Positions 37,655-48,546 of a stretch of DNA of 64,000 nucleotides are shown piece by piece. Within the stretch, counting starts at the first letter, position 1; every line of letters begins with the position of its first letter. Source of the stretch: Philonthus cognatus (Eukaryota > Arthropoda > Insecta > Coleoptera > Staphylinidae). Both the position numbers and the translations under genes were made by a program. The DNA lies in assembly GCA_932526585.2 (NCBI GenBank), contig OW052248.1, positions 53,723,287-53,787,286 of the forward strand, in the 5' to 3' direction. Below the pieces are notes generated by a model. That model made no database searches. It worked only from the letters and a program-made list of their open reading frames with translations, and had not been told where the DNA came from.

Positions 37655-38640
37655 GGTTAGATTAGAATGTAATGGCACTTAGATTAGAACACAGATACGT
37701 ATGCTGTGTTAGGTTAGGTTAGCGGCCAATCGATGAGGTTAGAATATAAAATACTTACATTGAGATTAGGTTACTTGGGACAAGCGTGTATCGGATTAGG
37801 CTAAATAACAGTCAAAATTAAAAGGTTGTTATAAAATAATGACACATATCTAAGGTTAGATGACAGTGCTTACGTTGAGTTAGGCTAGGTTATAGGCTGT
37901 GTGGGTTTGTTATAAAGTAACGACACTTAGGTTAGGTTAGATGGCTGATGTCTTTGCTCATTTAGTTTAGGTGGCAATCATTATGATTAAAAGTTAGGTG
38001 ACAGTCAATACGGTATGTGTTGGGTTAGGTGGCAGTTTCAAGATTAGATGGAAGTCAATGAGGTTAGGTTAGCTGCTTAGTTTAAATGACAGTCAAAGTC
38101 ATTTATGAGGTTGTTATGGTGTAATGACTTAAGTTATGTTTAATATCAGTAAGTATGTTGAATAAAATTAGGTTAGATGATGGTCAGTGGTATTTGGTTA
38201 TAAAGTAATGACACTTAGGTTAGGTAAGATGGCTTATGCATATGCTGGGTAAAGTTGGGTGGCAATCAATGACACTAGGTGTATTGTGTGTGATATTTAG
38301 GTTTGATGACATATAAATCCGCTGGGTTAGGTTGCACGGCAATTTTTGAGGTTGGATAGGTTAGGTGCAGTCATATGGTTGGATAGTTTAAGTAACAGTC
38401 ATATGGTATGTGTTGGGTTAATAAGGTTAGGTTAGATGACAGTCTGTGGTATTTGCTTATAAAGTAATGACACTTAGGTTAGCTTAGATGGCTTATGCAT
38501 ATGCTGGGTTAAGTTGGCTGGCAATCAATGACACTAGGTGTATTGTGTATATCATATACAATACATCTAGTGTCATTGATCTGACACTAAGTGTATTGTG
38601 GAACTGTTGGGTTAGGTTGCACCAAGGACGGTTGAATATA
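37655..38640 (+). repeat. degenerate TTAGGTTAGG-rich minisatellite
   Basis: Nearly 1 kb of degenerate units built on GGTTAGGTTAG-GTGACAGTCA, with variants such as ATGACACTTAGGTTAGG. Unit lengths vary, so this is an old dispersed array. Smaller blocks lie at 41,865-42,020 and, on the other strand (CCTAACCTAA), at 50,690-50,945. It resembles the insect telomere repeat TTAGG only loosely. Confidence 0.7.
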
Positions 38641-38749
38641 CGGTAAGAAGGATCGGCAGAATCGAAGATTTTGGAGTGGGGATAGAGATCGCTTACGTCA
38701 CAAAGGCGCGCTGAATTTAAATGTGGTTATTTCATGGTAAACTTTAGGT

Positions 38750-39170
38750 AAACATGCATAAGCTGTAAATTTTCTGACATTCGTTGTTTTTTAAAAGAGT
38801 TCAATTTGAAGCTTTAAACGAGTGCTGTCTACTCCCAGGCTAAGCATGAAGTACATTTTCTGGGCTTTTCTAAACGCGAAATTTTACTTCATGCGCCACG
38901 CTTAGAAAACACAGATTTTAAGAGAAGTTCGAATATACATACATTTCACAATATTTAAGTGTTTTATACGCGTGGCGCATGAAGTAAAATTTCGAGTTTA
39001 AAATAGCCCAAAAAATTTGTCTCCGGTCGCTGCGCGACCCTCGACTGTTTTTACGGGGCTTTTCCAAACTCGAAACTTTACTTCATGCTTAGTTTGGGAG
39101 TGGAAAACACTTGTTTAAAGTTTTAAATTGAACTTAAAAAAAAAAAAAAACAGGGAATATCTAAAGATTT
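38750..39170. repeat. palindrome-family element, divergent subfamily
   Basis: Two palindromic modules (38,847-38,895, collapsed; 38,977-39,088, with centre CGGTCGCTGCGCGACCCTCG) are flanked by CACTCCCAGGCTAAGCATG and CATGCTTAGTTTGGGAGTGG. The same subfamily, with CTGGGCTTTTCTAAAC arms, occurs at 61,130-61,500. Confidence 0.7.
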
Positions 39171-39809
39171 AGAAAAAAATAGGCTGAATTTGGAATACGT
39201 ATACTTTAATACATATAAAGGAAGGTGCAAAAATGGGAAATTAATATTTAAAACATGTTAATAATGTTATTTGTTTAAAGTTTATCAAATTTTTTCCTCT
39301 TTGCATTTTATTTTATTTAAAAAAATTGACTCTTAAAATCTTTGTTAATTTTAAAAACTTAATATTAGTAATTTAAATAATTAATTCTTATAAATAATCT
39401 TTGTTTTAAATATGTTTTTATTATAACCCAATTAACGTTAACATTTTTTTTCAATTTAATTACACGTAACACAAACTATTATTTACTTTTTTTTAAATTT
39501 TATTTTGGGTTTTACGTCATCTATTTCCGCTGCTAAGGCCAATCATGACGCCGGAGATTACGTCTACACCTAGTCTTACACCTAACACTAACACAAAGTC
39601 TTATTTTAATAACACTTATTTTTAACACAAAATATTAAAAAATCTATCTATGAAAGTACAGCGAAACCGGAAAAAGAGGTTATGATAGACTCAAAAACGT
39701 AACCAAATAAAACGTCATTGCTCTCCTCGCACGAACTAGGGCAATTGGGTAGGGGAAAGGGGTAGGAGAAAACGTGGAAAGATCCAATTCTATCATACCT
39801 TGTAACATA
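39171..39809. other. AT-rich spacer with a repeat fragment
   Basis: 39,500-39,575 (TTTTGGGTTTTACGTCATC...CATGACGCCGGAGATTA) is repeated at 61,666-61,740; the function is unknown. No gene supported. Confidence 0.35.
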
Positions 39810-41854
39810 TACAGAGAGTTTTATGTAACACCGAACATTTTTATTACGAGAATTTTTTTTTAGTATACATATGCATACGTAGTACATTTTCCGACGCACG
39901 GTTTATTAAGAGAATTCTATTAGAACTTTAAACGAGTGTTTTCCACTCCCAGGCTAAGCATGAAGTAAAATTTCGAGTTTAGAAAAGCCTGAAAATTTGG
40001 TTTGGTCGCGTAGCGCGAAGCGCGGAGCGGCCAAACCAAATTTTCAGGCTTTTCTAAACTCGAAATTTTATTTCATGCGCCACCGGCACAAATCACTGAC
40101 ATATTACGAAATTTAAAACACACCGCTAAACTTTTTATTAACACAGTGTTTTGTAACGATGGCGCATGAAGTTAAATTTTCAGTTTAGATAAGCCTGAAA
40201 ATTTGGATTTGCCGAGCTTGCTTCGCTGCGCCAGGGAAGTCCAAATTTAAGTATACATATGCATACGTTGTACATTTTCTGACGCTCGGTTTATTCTAAG
40301 AATTCGATTTGAAGCTTTAAACGAGTGTTTTCCACTCCTAGACTAAGCATGAAGTAAAATTTCGAGTTTAGAAAAGCTTGAAAATTTGGATTTGCCAGGC
40401 GGAGCGAAGCGAGCCCGGCAAATCCAAATTTTCAGGCTTCTCTAAACTCGAAATTTTACTTCATGCGCCATCGGTATAAAACATTGATTCCATATAAAGT
40501 TTCGCGGTGTGTTTTAAACTTCGTAATATGTCAGTGTTTTGTGCCGGTGGCGCATGAAGTAAAATTTCGAGTTTAGAAAAGCCTGAAAATTTGGTTTGGC
40601 CGCTCCGCGCTTCGCGCTACGCGACCAAACCAAATTTTCAGGCTTTACTAAACTCGAAATTTTACTTCATGCTTCGTCTGGGAGTGGAACACACTCATTT
40701 TAAGGTTCAATTTGGACTCTTTTAAAAAAAAACGAAGATGAGCTAAAGATTTACGGCATAAACGCTGTAATTGGGACATCTATACTTGAAAGAAAAACTC
40801 CGTATATGTACAAGTTGAGGGATAATTGCGATTGATTGGCTACAATTCCTAATAGTCATATAGGCAACTCAATTTACACATAACCTAAAAATTAAAGGTT
40901 TCAAATCGTATTGGATGAAATGGTTCAGTGTTACATAACGAGAATTTTTCTTTAAAGTATCCATATGCATACGTTGCACATTTTCTGATGCTTGGTTTAT
41001 TAAGAATTCAATATAAAGCTCTAAGCGAGTGCTTTCCACTCCCAGGCTAAGCATGAAGTAAAATTTCGAGTTTAGAAAAGCCTGAAAATTTGGTTTGGTC
41101 GCGTAGCGCGAAGCGCGGAGCGGCCAAACCAAATTTTCAGGCTTTTCTAAACTCGAAATTTTACTTCATGCGCCACCGGTACAAAACACTGACATATTAC
41201 GAAGTTTAAAACACACCGCGAAACTGTATATGGAATCAATGTTTTATACCGATGGCGCATGAAGTAAAATTTCGAGTTTAGAGAAGCCTGAAAATTTAGA
41301 TTTGCCGGGCTCGCTTCGCTCCGCCTGGTAAATCCAAATTTTCAGGCTTCTCTAAACTTAAAATTTTACTTCATGCTTAGTCTAGGAGTGGAAAACACTC
41401 GTATAAAGCTTCAAATTGAATTCTTAGAATAAACCGAGCGTCAGAAAATGTACAACGTATGCATATGTATACTTAAATTTGGACTTCCCAGGCGCAGCGA
41501 AGCAAGCCCGGCAAATCCAAAATTTCAGGTTTATCTAAACTGTGTTTTAAACTTCGTAATATGTCAGTGTTTTGTACCGGTGGCGCATGAAGTAAAATTT
41601 CGAGTTTAGAAAAGCCTGAAAATTTGGTTTGGCCGCTCCGCGCTTCGCGCTACGCGACCAAACCAAATTTTCAGGCTTTTCTAAACTCGAAATTTTACTT
41701 CATGCTTAGCCTGGGAGTGGAAATCACTCGCTTTAAGCTTCAAATTAAATTCTTTTAATAAACCGAGCATCGAAAATGTGCAACGTATGCATATGGATAC
41801 TTCAAAAAAAAAACTCGTTATGAATATGTTCGGTGTTACATAAAACTCACTGTA
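39810..41854. mobile_element. composite palindrome-family TIR element
   Basis: Ends TA-CAGAGAGTTTTATGTAAC and GTTACATAAAACTCACTG-TA. Inside are six 120-bp palindromes (39958-40078, 40347-40466, 40552-40672, 41051-41171, 41257-41376, 41585-41705) and a half copy at 40,161. Spacers alternate between an 'outer' type (CATATGCATACGTTG, ACTCCCAGGCTAAG) and an 'inner' type (GCGCCACCGGTACAAAACAC). Units with AAGCGCGGAGCGG centres and units with GCGAAGCGAGC centres are interleaved, so the block looks like several elements inserted into or recombined with one another. Confidence 0.78.
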
Positions 41855-42029
41855 TGTGTTACGCCCATCGACGTTGCACGGCAATCTTTGAGGTTGGATA
41901 GGTTAGGTGACAGTCATATGGTTGTATAGGTTAGGTGACAGTCATATGGTATATGTTATATTAGGTGACAGTATCAAGGATAGATGACAACCAATAAGTT
42001 AGCTGGTATTTAACACTGTCTTTAAGATT

Positions 42030-43110
42030 TTTACTTTCCCCCGTATGTAATACAAAGGGAAAGTATTGTTTTCGTGAAAATTTTCGAATCAAAAATGTTA
42101 GCGGAAATATCCGTTTTGAGGTCCTCTGAGTCGAATAAGACCATTTTTGAAAAATGTCTGTCTGTCTGTCTGTCTGTGTGCGTGTGTCTGTGTGCGCTGT
42201 ACCGCAAAAACCGCTAAAGATATCGAGATGTAAGTGAAACTTAAGCTTTTTGTTACAATCGGAAGAACTGAAAAGCTTTTGGTGAAAATCGGAAAACCGG
42301 AAGTGGTACTTTACTCTTAGCGTTTTTCAGTTTTTTCAGATTTTTTCAATAAATGTTCATCAAACAAAAAATTCTTTCAAATAAAAGTTGTAGATAATAA
42401 CAAAATGAAGATGTATTGTCCACTTACTTTTTGTCATAGCACTCTTAGTTTTTGAGATATTTCAAAAGTTGTGTGTTTTATCTAGTTATTGGTGTGTGAC
42501 AGTGTATGTGTTGATACAATTGAAAAATGTTTCAAATAAAAGTTTTAGGAAATGAAAAACTAAAGATATTTTGTGGATTCACTTTTTGTCATAGCACTCT
42601 TAGTTTTTGAGATATTCAATAAATAGTGTTTTTTATCTAGTCATTGGTTTGCGTCAGTATGTGTTGATCCAATTGAAAAATGTAGTTATCAAAAAGTTGA
42701 AGACATTTTGAAAATAATAATGCTACAAATATTTTAAAAGTGATTTAATACGCAATTTACGGGGGAAAGTACTATGATGGACACATCACCATTTTTTTTA
42801 TTTTATCAAACAAATAAAGATTTCATTTTTAAGCTATTTAAGTAAGAAATACATAGGGAAAGTATTCTATTTCTGAAAGATTTTAAATCAAACATTTTAG
42901 AAGAAATATTTGTTTTGAAGTGCCCTGAGTCGATTAAACCATTTTTGGAAAATGTCTGTCTGTATCCACACTACACACACTTTAAACAGAAGATGTTTAC
43001 TGTAATCGTATGATCTGAGCTTTTTTTGATACTCTTAATGTTTAAACCAATATATGATTAATGGGCAAAGTACTATGATGGACACAGACACATCACCTTT
43101 TTTTGTATAA
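42030..43110. repeat. GGGAAAGTA repeat with GTCT microsatellite
   Basis: Two related units: 42,030-42,790, opening TTACTTTCCCCCGTATG with a GTCT tract at 42,152-42,178 and closing GGGGGAAAGTACTATGATGG; and 42,850-43,100, opening GGGAAAGTATTCTATTTC and closing GGGCAAAGTACTATGATGG. Internal TTTTTGTCATAGCACTCTTA is repeated at 42,431 and 42,584. Non-coding; probably a decayed transposon family. Confidence 0.55.
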
Positions 43111-43822
43111 AATTTCATGAAATCTAGTACCTACATACCAAATTTCCCTAATATCTAGTACAATTTTTATTTTACTTGGAGCAATACTATAGTATGTTCA
43201 ATTAAAAAAAAAACTCAAGAGTGCAATGATTTATTAATTTTAAAAATTTAAGTTGGCACACTTATTAAGAATTAACACATACATACTCTTTCCCACAAAG
43301 CACAAACACATCCAATGGATATACAGGGTGGTCTAATTTCGATGTTGCTTATGGGCATCTCGGTAAATATAAGAGTTAGAAAAAAACCGATGGCGCAGTC
43401 GCGATCTCTTTTTTTGAGACTAGGATAATGCCGAAAACAAATATGCACCATCTGGTTTTTTTTCAGAAGTTATGGGACAAAATCGGGTTTTCTTGATTTT
43501 TAACTTTAATTAATATCTTGCGTAATTTGTAAGATAGACAAAAACTATAAATACTTTCTTAAGACACTTTTTTGAGTAGAATCCAGTGGTGCGGGCATTT
43601 TTTTTATTTTATGCACACGTTTTTGAGTTATGGCCAAATTATTATTTTTTTTAAATGTAAATCATAGTTAGCTTTGACACAGTTGATAAGAGTGTTTTTC
43701 ACTGATGTCAAAAATATATACTTTTGTGAATTTATCTTAAATAGAAATTGTTTTTGTTGAGAACTAAATATGTCGTTGTTGGTCTTTTTTATTGTAAAAA
43801 ACATAGTTACCTAACTTAATTT

Positions 43823-44116
43823 TTGACAGTCAAAACAAACATGATTGTTTCATATTACCTATTAGGTAAATATCTCACGATGGCCAACAGAAATTATGAA
43901 AAGTGCCATATGTTTGAATGTTTCATCGAATCATTTAAGATTCCAAGTGCGGCCGCACAACTATATTATCAAAGATATCCTGAACGTCGCCAACCCGCGG
44001 AAACAATATTTACCAGACTACGAAGTAATTTAATTAATTATGGATCATTTAAAAGGCCTAGGGTAAATATATATTTAAAAGATGTGAATTTCAAATTGAT
44101 TTTTCTCAGTTATTAA
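43823..44116 (+). pseudogene. N-terminal fragment of a mariner-like transposase
   Basis: 97 codons: MANRNYEKCHMFECFIESFK-IPSAAAQLYYQRYPERRQPAE-TIFTRLRSNLINYGSFKRPR, then unrelated residues. It parallels the N-terminal helix-turn-helix of the intact transposase at 13,975 (YANMVFVYGFCNGNATAAVEEYRERFPHQRHPD). The catalytic domain is absent. Initiation at 43,823 or at the MANRNYE methionine (43,880) is possible. The first 20 codons lie inside the long TIR and so exist in inverse at 45,405-45,465. Confidence 0.72.
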
Positions 44117-44249
44117 AAGATTAAAAAAAACAATAAATGGCAAGTTTTAGATAATTTTATACAAAATAATAACATTGTATGAGTTTTTATCCATCGACAT
44201 TCGTTTTCGAAATATAACACCAACTTACGTTTTTTTTTTTAATGAAAAC

Positions 44250-44361
44250 CAGAGCTGAGACGAATCCTCGTAAAAAGGATTCGAACCAGGAATCCGAATC
44301 ACCTAATATGATTCGAATCCAGGATTCGAATCCAGAATGATTCGAATCCTGCCCAGCTCTG
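44250..44361. mobile_element. 112-bp hAT-like MITE
   Basis: CAGAGCTGAGACGAATCC at the left and GATTCGAATCCTGCCCAGCTCTG (part) at the right. Flanking octamers ATGAAAAC and ATAAAAAC match at 7 of 8. The interior repeats GATTCGAATCC. Inserted in the snap-back element. Confidence 0.72.
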
Positions 44362-46111
44362 ATAAAAACCATAGTTGGCTATGTCATTATTAAAAAGGGA
44401 TTTTTTCTCACTTGGCATACTTATTTGCAAAAATAACTAGGCTGTTAAGTATTTCCTATTTCATTTACAAAAAAAAAATGTTAGCCATTAAATAATGACT
44501 CAAATAAACCAATTACGATTGTTCGTAACAGTTAATTTTATTGTTGTATTTTTGTCAATTAATTTAGTGTTAGAAACAACTGTCTTTAATGCACATTTTT
44601 TCCTACCCATTTCAATTTCTTGCTACACATAAATTCAAAATAAATTTATTTGAAAAAAATTTTACAAACTCCCAGCCGTAATTGTTTTATATTATTTACA
44701 ACAAAAAATTTGTTAGCCATGAAAAAATAATTATTTTTTCATGGCCAACAAATTTTTTGTAATTAACAGTAATTAACAAACTCAGTCATTTTTATAAATA
44801 TGTATGTCAAATAACATATCAGTTTAAAGAGAGAAAAAATCCCCTTTTAATAATGACATCGCCAACTATGGTTTCCATTAAAAAAAAAAAATGTAAGTTT
44901 GTGTTATATCTCAAAAACGAATGTCGATGGAAAAAACAGATAACATTTTTTTTCACTGTAAATTTATCTAAAATTTGCCGTTTATAGTTTTTGACTTTTT
45001 GCAAATGTATTATTTTTCAGCTTTTAAAACTGCACTATTTTTCCTATTTAACCGTTTCTCTATCTAATTTCAGAGAATCCCATAGAGAACATGAAAAAAA
45101 ACTCATCCTGTATATTTTTGAAATCAGTGAATAACACTCTTATCAACTGTGTCTAAGCCAACTATGATTTACATTAAAAAAAAAAAATAATTTGGCCATA
45201 ACTCGAAAATGTGTGCATTTGTCTAATCTAACTTACTAATTACGCAGGATATTATTTAAAGTTAAAAATCAAGAAAATCCGATTTTGCCTCATAACTTCT
45301 AAAAAAAACAAGATAGTGCATTTTTGTTTTTGGCATTATTCTAGTCTCAAAAAAAGAGATCGCGACTGCGCCATCGGTTTTTTTCTAACTCTTATATTTA
45401 CCAGGCCATCGTGAGATATTTACCTAATAGGTAATATGAAACAATGACGTTTGTTTTGACTGTCAAAAATTAAGTTAGGTAACTATGTTTTTTACAATAA
45501 AAAGGACCAACAACGATATATTTAGTTCTCAACAAAAACAATTTCTATTTAAGATAAATTCACAAAAGTATATATTTTTGAAATCAGTGAAAAACACTCT
45601 TATCAACTGTGTCAAAGCCAACTATGATTTACATTTAAAAAAAATAATAATTTGGCCATAACTCAAAAAAGTGTGCATAAAATAAAAAAATGCCCACCCC
45701 ACTGGATTCTACTCAAAAAAGTGTCTTAAGAAGGTATTAATAGTTTTTGTCTATCTTACAAATTACGCAAGATATTAATTAAAGTTAAAAATCAAGAAAA
45801 CCCGATTTTGTCCCATAACTTCTGAAAAAAACCAGATGGTGCATATTTGTTTTCGGCATTATCCTAGTCTCAAAAAAAGAGATCGCGACTGCGCCATCGG
45901 TTTTTTTCTAACTCTTATATTTACCGAGATGCCCATAAGCAACATCGAAATTAGACCACCCTGTACATCGAAATGTTAAAAAATGAGTTATAGTGTAACT
46001 TATTGATAGGTAAAATCGTTGAATGACGTGATTAAATAGTAAAATGTACATCTTATGAAATTTTTAAAATGTACAGAATAAATATTCTATGGATATCCAT
46101 AGGATATGGTA

Positions 46112-46781
46112 AAATAAATGGCCGATGTGAAGTTTACGGGATGTTCTCGAAAATTGATTTTTTATATTGATACTTGTAGAATCGCGTATGGAATGGCCGA
46201 AAATGACGAAAAAAAAGTGCGGAAACCACGTTTAGCCCCATTTGGGGGCTCCGAAAGGGTGAAAATTGGTGTATTTCAACAGTGTTTTTTGGTGTGTACA
46301 AAATAAAATGTGGTGATTATATGTATTCGTTTCACAAAACTAAATGGTTTAAATGTGTTTTTATAAGGATAGGACTTACAGTTTGCTTAAAACTTTCACT
46401 TAAATATTACGATTTTTGACAGGTTATGTTATCACCTACTTCCATTGTTATTGTAATTGTCAACAACTTAACCTGCCAAAAATCGTAATCTTTAAGTAGA
46501 AGTTTTAAGCAATCCGTAAGTCCTATCTTTATAAAAACACATTTAAACAATTGAGTTTTGTGAAACGAATACATATTATCACCACATTTTATTTTTTTCC
46601 GGCTAAAAAACACATTTTAAGTAAACGGATTTCCAACCTTTCGGGGCCCCAAAATGGGGCTAAACGTTGTTTCCGCACTTTTTTTTCGTCATTTTCGGCC
46701 ATTCCATCCGCGATTCTACAAGTATCAATATAAAAAATCAATTTTCGAGAACATCCCGTAAACTTCACATTAGCCCAATGA
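46112..46781. repeat. 670-bp foldback palindrome
   Basis: GTGAAGTTTACGGGATGTTC and its inverse bound arms of about 330 bp, meeting near 46,447 (GACAGGTTATGTTATCACC against GTCAACAACTTAACCTGCC). Arm identity is high, with small differences such as CGCGTATGG / CCATCCGCG. The open frames on both strands are mirror shadows. Confidence 0.75.
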
Positions 46782-46939
46782 ATATCCAATGTATGTTGCA
46801 GAACGTATTTGCACATTTGGGATATATGGTGGATATCCATTGGATATTTTGTGCTATGTGGGTTATGTTACTTGTCCAATGTAAAACATTAAATTAAAGT
46901 AAATTTATAGGTAATTACGTTTAATTTTTCACTTTCAAA

Positions 46940-47500
46940 TTATAATAAATGCTTTATGTGCCTTCCTTCTTTTCGAACACAAGCCTGAACTCTTTGTCGT
47001 ACACCTTCCATTACGTTACGCAACAACACTGGATTATTGTTAATTTCTTTAAATTTATCTCGAATTCGTTGCCGTATGATTCGGTCCTCAAAAAAAGACT
47101 ACAAAATGGTCAAGTTGTTCACTGTGTAATAAGAAGTTGCTCCATCCTTATGACAATAAAATAAAATAAGCTTGTCCCTACCGATACATTAATTTCCTGT
47201 GAGAAACGATGCAGAGAAGTCGTCGGTTCATCTTCCAAAATTTCTTGGGCATCTTGAGTACGTTTAACTGGTCTACCACTTCCTGGTTTACTGAGAATAC
47301 TACCCGTTTCACGAAATAACGTAACTGATTGTGATAACTTATTTTTAAATTCTTAAATAACCGGAACGTTGGTAAATTCTTCCTGAAACTCTGTCAAAGC
47401 TGCGTCCAATGAATATACTCAAATCCCGTCAACTTTAGTCCCATTTCGGAAATAATTTTTAACTAAAGACGTTTTTTCTGGTTGCTGTAAACTATTGTGA
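46940..47500 (-). pseudogene. mariner-type transposase remnant, internally deleted
   Basis: From about 47,400 downward the minus strand encodes LTEFQEEFTNVPVI, stop, NKLSQSVTLFRETGSILSKP-GSGRPVKRTQDAQEILED...TSLHRFSQEINVSVGTS, the N-terminal HTH region. It then skips the catalytic domain and resumes at about 47,090 with ESYGNEFEINLKKLTIIQCC / EDRIIRQRIRDKFKEINNN-PVLLRNVMEGVRQRVQACVRKEGRHIKHLL-stop in another frame, which is the family C-terminus. Deletion, stops and frameshift make it dead. Confidence 0.72.
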
Positions 47501-47614
47501 CTTTTTAAAAGATCTGACGTTTTGTAAGTCAATTCCCAACATGTTTGCCAACTTGTATTTTTTAAAATAATAAATCATGGCACTCTTGAGGTTTTTTTTA
47601 ATTGAACATACGAA

Positions 47615-48043
47615 GGGAGTGTGGTTCGAGAGCTGACCCCGAGCAGTCCGTCCCGCTGCACAATTAAAACGTGCGGCCTCCACGTGGTCCACCATATCCT
47701 TAATCATCCTTTCAATCATATCCTTTTCAATAATCCTTTTCCCAAATTCCCTTCCATTGAACCTTTTCCTTTAAAAATCCACGTGTATTTCCTATTTCCT
47801 ATCCCTTGGGGAGGGCAGAGGGCGCAGCAATGGCTGTTTAACTTTGTCCAGATTTTAACCTACGCTTAAGACCTAGATTTAAGATTTCATTACTCAACCC
47901 TTCATCCACTCATTTATTCATTCATACATACAATCGACACTCAATAAATTTAAAACAATTTTAATTATTATTTCATAATTACTGTGACTGGTCAACAGAG
48001 CTTTAATAGCTAAGGCCATTAATTACGCAAAGAAGAAGAAGAA
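47615..48043 (+). mobile_element. SINE family 2 copy with (GAA)n tail and 11-bp TSD
   Basis: GAACATACGAA is repeated at 47604-47614 and 48044-48054. The head has GTGGTTCGAGAGC (B-box-like) and GACCCCGAGCAGTCCGTCCC; the end reads GACTGGTCAACAGAGC...GCTAAGGCCATTAATTACGC then (GAA)n. It is about 120 bp longer than the copy at 25.8 kb, owing to an internal segment at roughly 47,690-47,950. Confidence 0.82.
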
Positions 48044-48234
48044 GAACATACGAAAGTTATGAAAAATGTATGCTTAGGTTTGGTTGGAGAGATTCATTTG
48101 GGTGTACGTCAGGTTCCATTGGAAATGGCATTGTCTAGTGCGTCCAATCCATACATAAATTACATTTAATACGGCCGGTTCTTATGATTTGGTAAACATT
48201 AATTTGAAATTCATATATGACATAATCCAAAACA

Positions 48235-48546
48235 ATCGCACACCGCAACAGCAATTCGTAAATATGGCGGTGCGCGCCCCTCCCACGCCCCCCACCACCA
48301 AAGAAGACTCCGAGTCCCGGCGGCGCGGCGCGGCGGTTGACATGCGTGCGGCTGACACGCAATCAGCTGGCCGAATGTGAAATGGCTGCTGTCAGTCGGT
48401 CAGTAGTGTTTATAGTGCGGATTCAAACGTAAATAAACCGAGTTTTTTTAGTGAAATACAATGTGATAATCAATCCGAAAAAACCGTGTAACAATAATAA
48501 CCAGCACAAACCCGAAGAGAATAACGAATTATGCGTTGAACACGCA
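48235..48546 (+). promoter_or_regulatory. candidate CpG-rich promoter and non-coding first exon
   Basis: This is the only sharply GC-rich block in the window (48,262-48,350, many CG dinucleotides), followed by an initiator-like GTCAGTCGGTCAGTAGTG at 48,389-48,406 and about 140 bp of AC-rich leader ending AACACGCA|GTGAGT, a consensus splice donor at 48,547. A 38-codon ORF from the ATG at 48,264 (AVRAPPTPPTTKEDSESRRR) lies upstream of the putative start site. I infer a TSS exon of a plus-strand gene that continues past the window. No coding exon was found to support it. Confidence 0.45.

Larger units (their letters stand above)
43324..45963. mobile_element. mariner-like snap-back element with ~560-bp TIRs
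   Basis: TA-CAGGGTGGTCTAATTTCGAT and its inverse at 45,963 begin arms that match for about 560 bp (43,324-43,885 against 45,405-45,963). In the right half part of the arm is repeated directly (45,110-45,410). The arms include the beginning of a transposase gene. A smaller hAT MITE and a palindrome (44,699-44,765) are nested inside. Confidence 0.78.
43288..46862. mobile_element. outer TIR element split by two palindromic insertions
   Basis: CCCACAAAGCACAAACACATCC at 43,292 and GATATTTTGTGCTATGTGGG at about 46,843-46,862 are inverted ends, followed inward by AATGGATAT / ATATCCATT. Between them lie the TA-flanked element 43,324-45,963 and the palindrome 46,112-46,781, leaving only short stretches of the original. 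Three-layer nesting. Confidence 0.6.

Noticed and set aside
37655..38640. True telomere or subtelomere
   Set aside because: Units are degenerate and irregular, and lie between unrelated interior sequences; only a loose resemblance to TTAGG.
46118..46897. Several 60-83 codon ORFs on both strands
   Set aside because: Mirror images generated by the foldback arms at 46,112-46,781.
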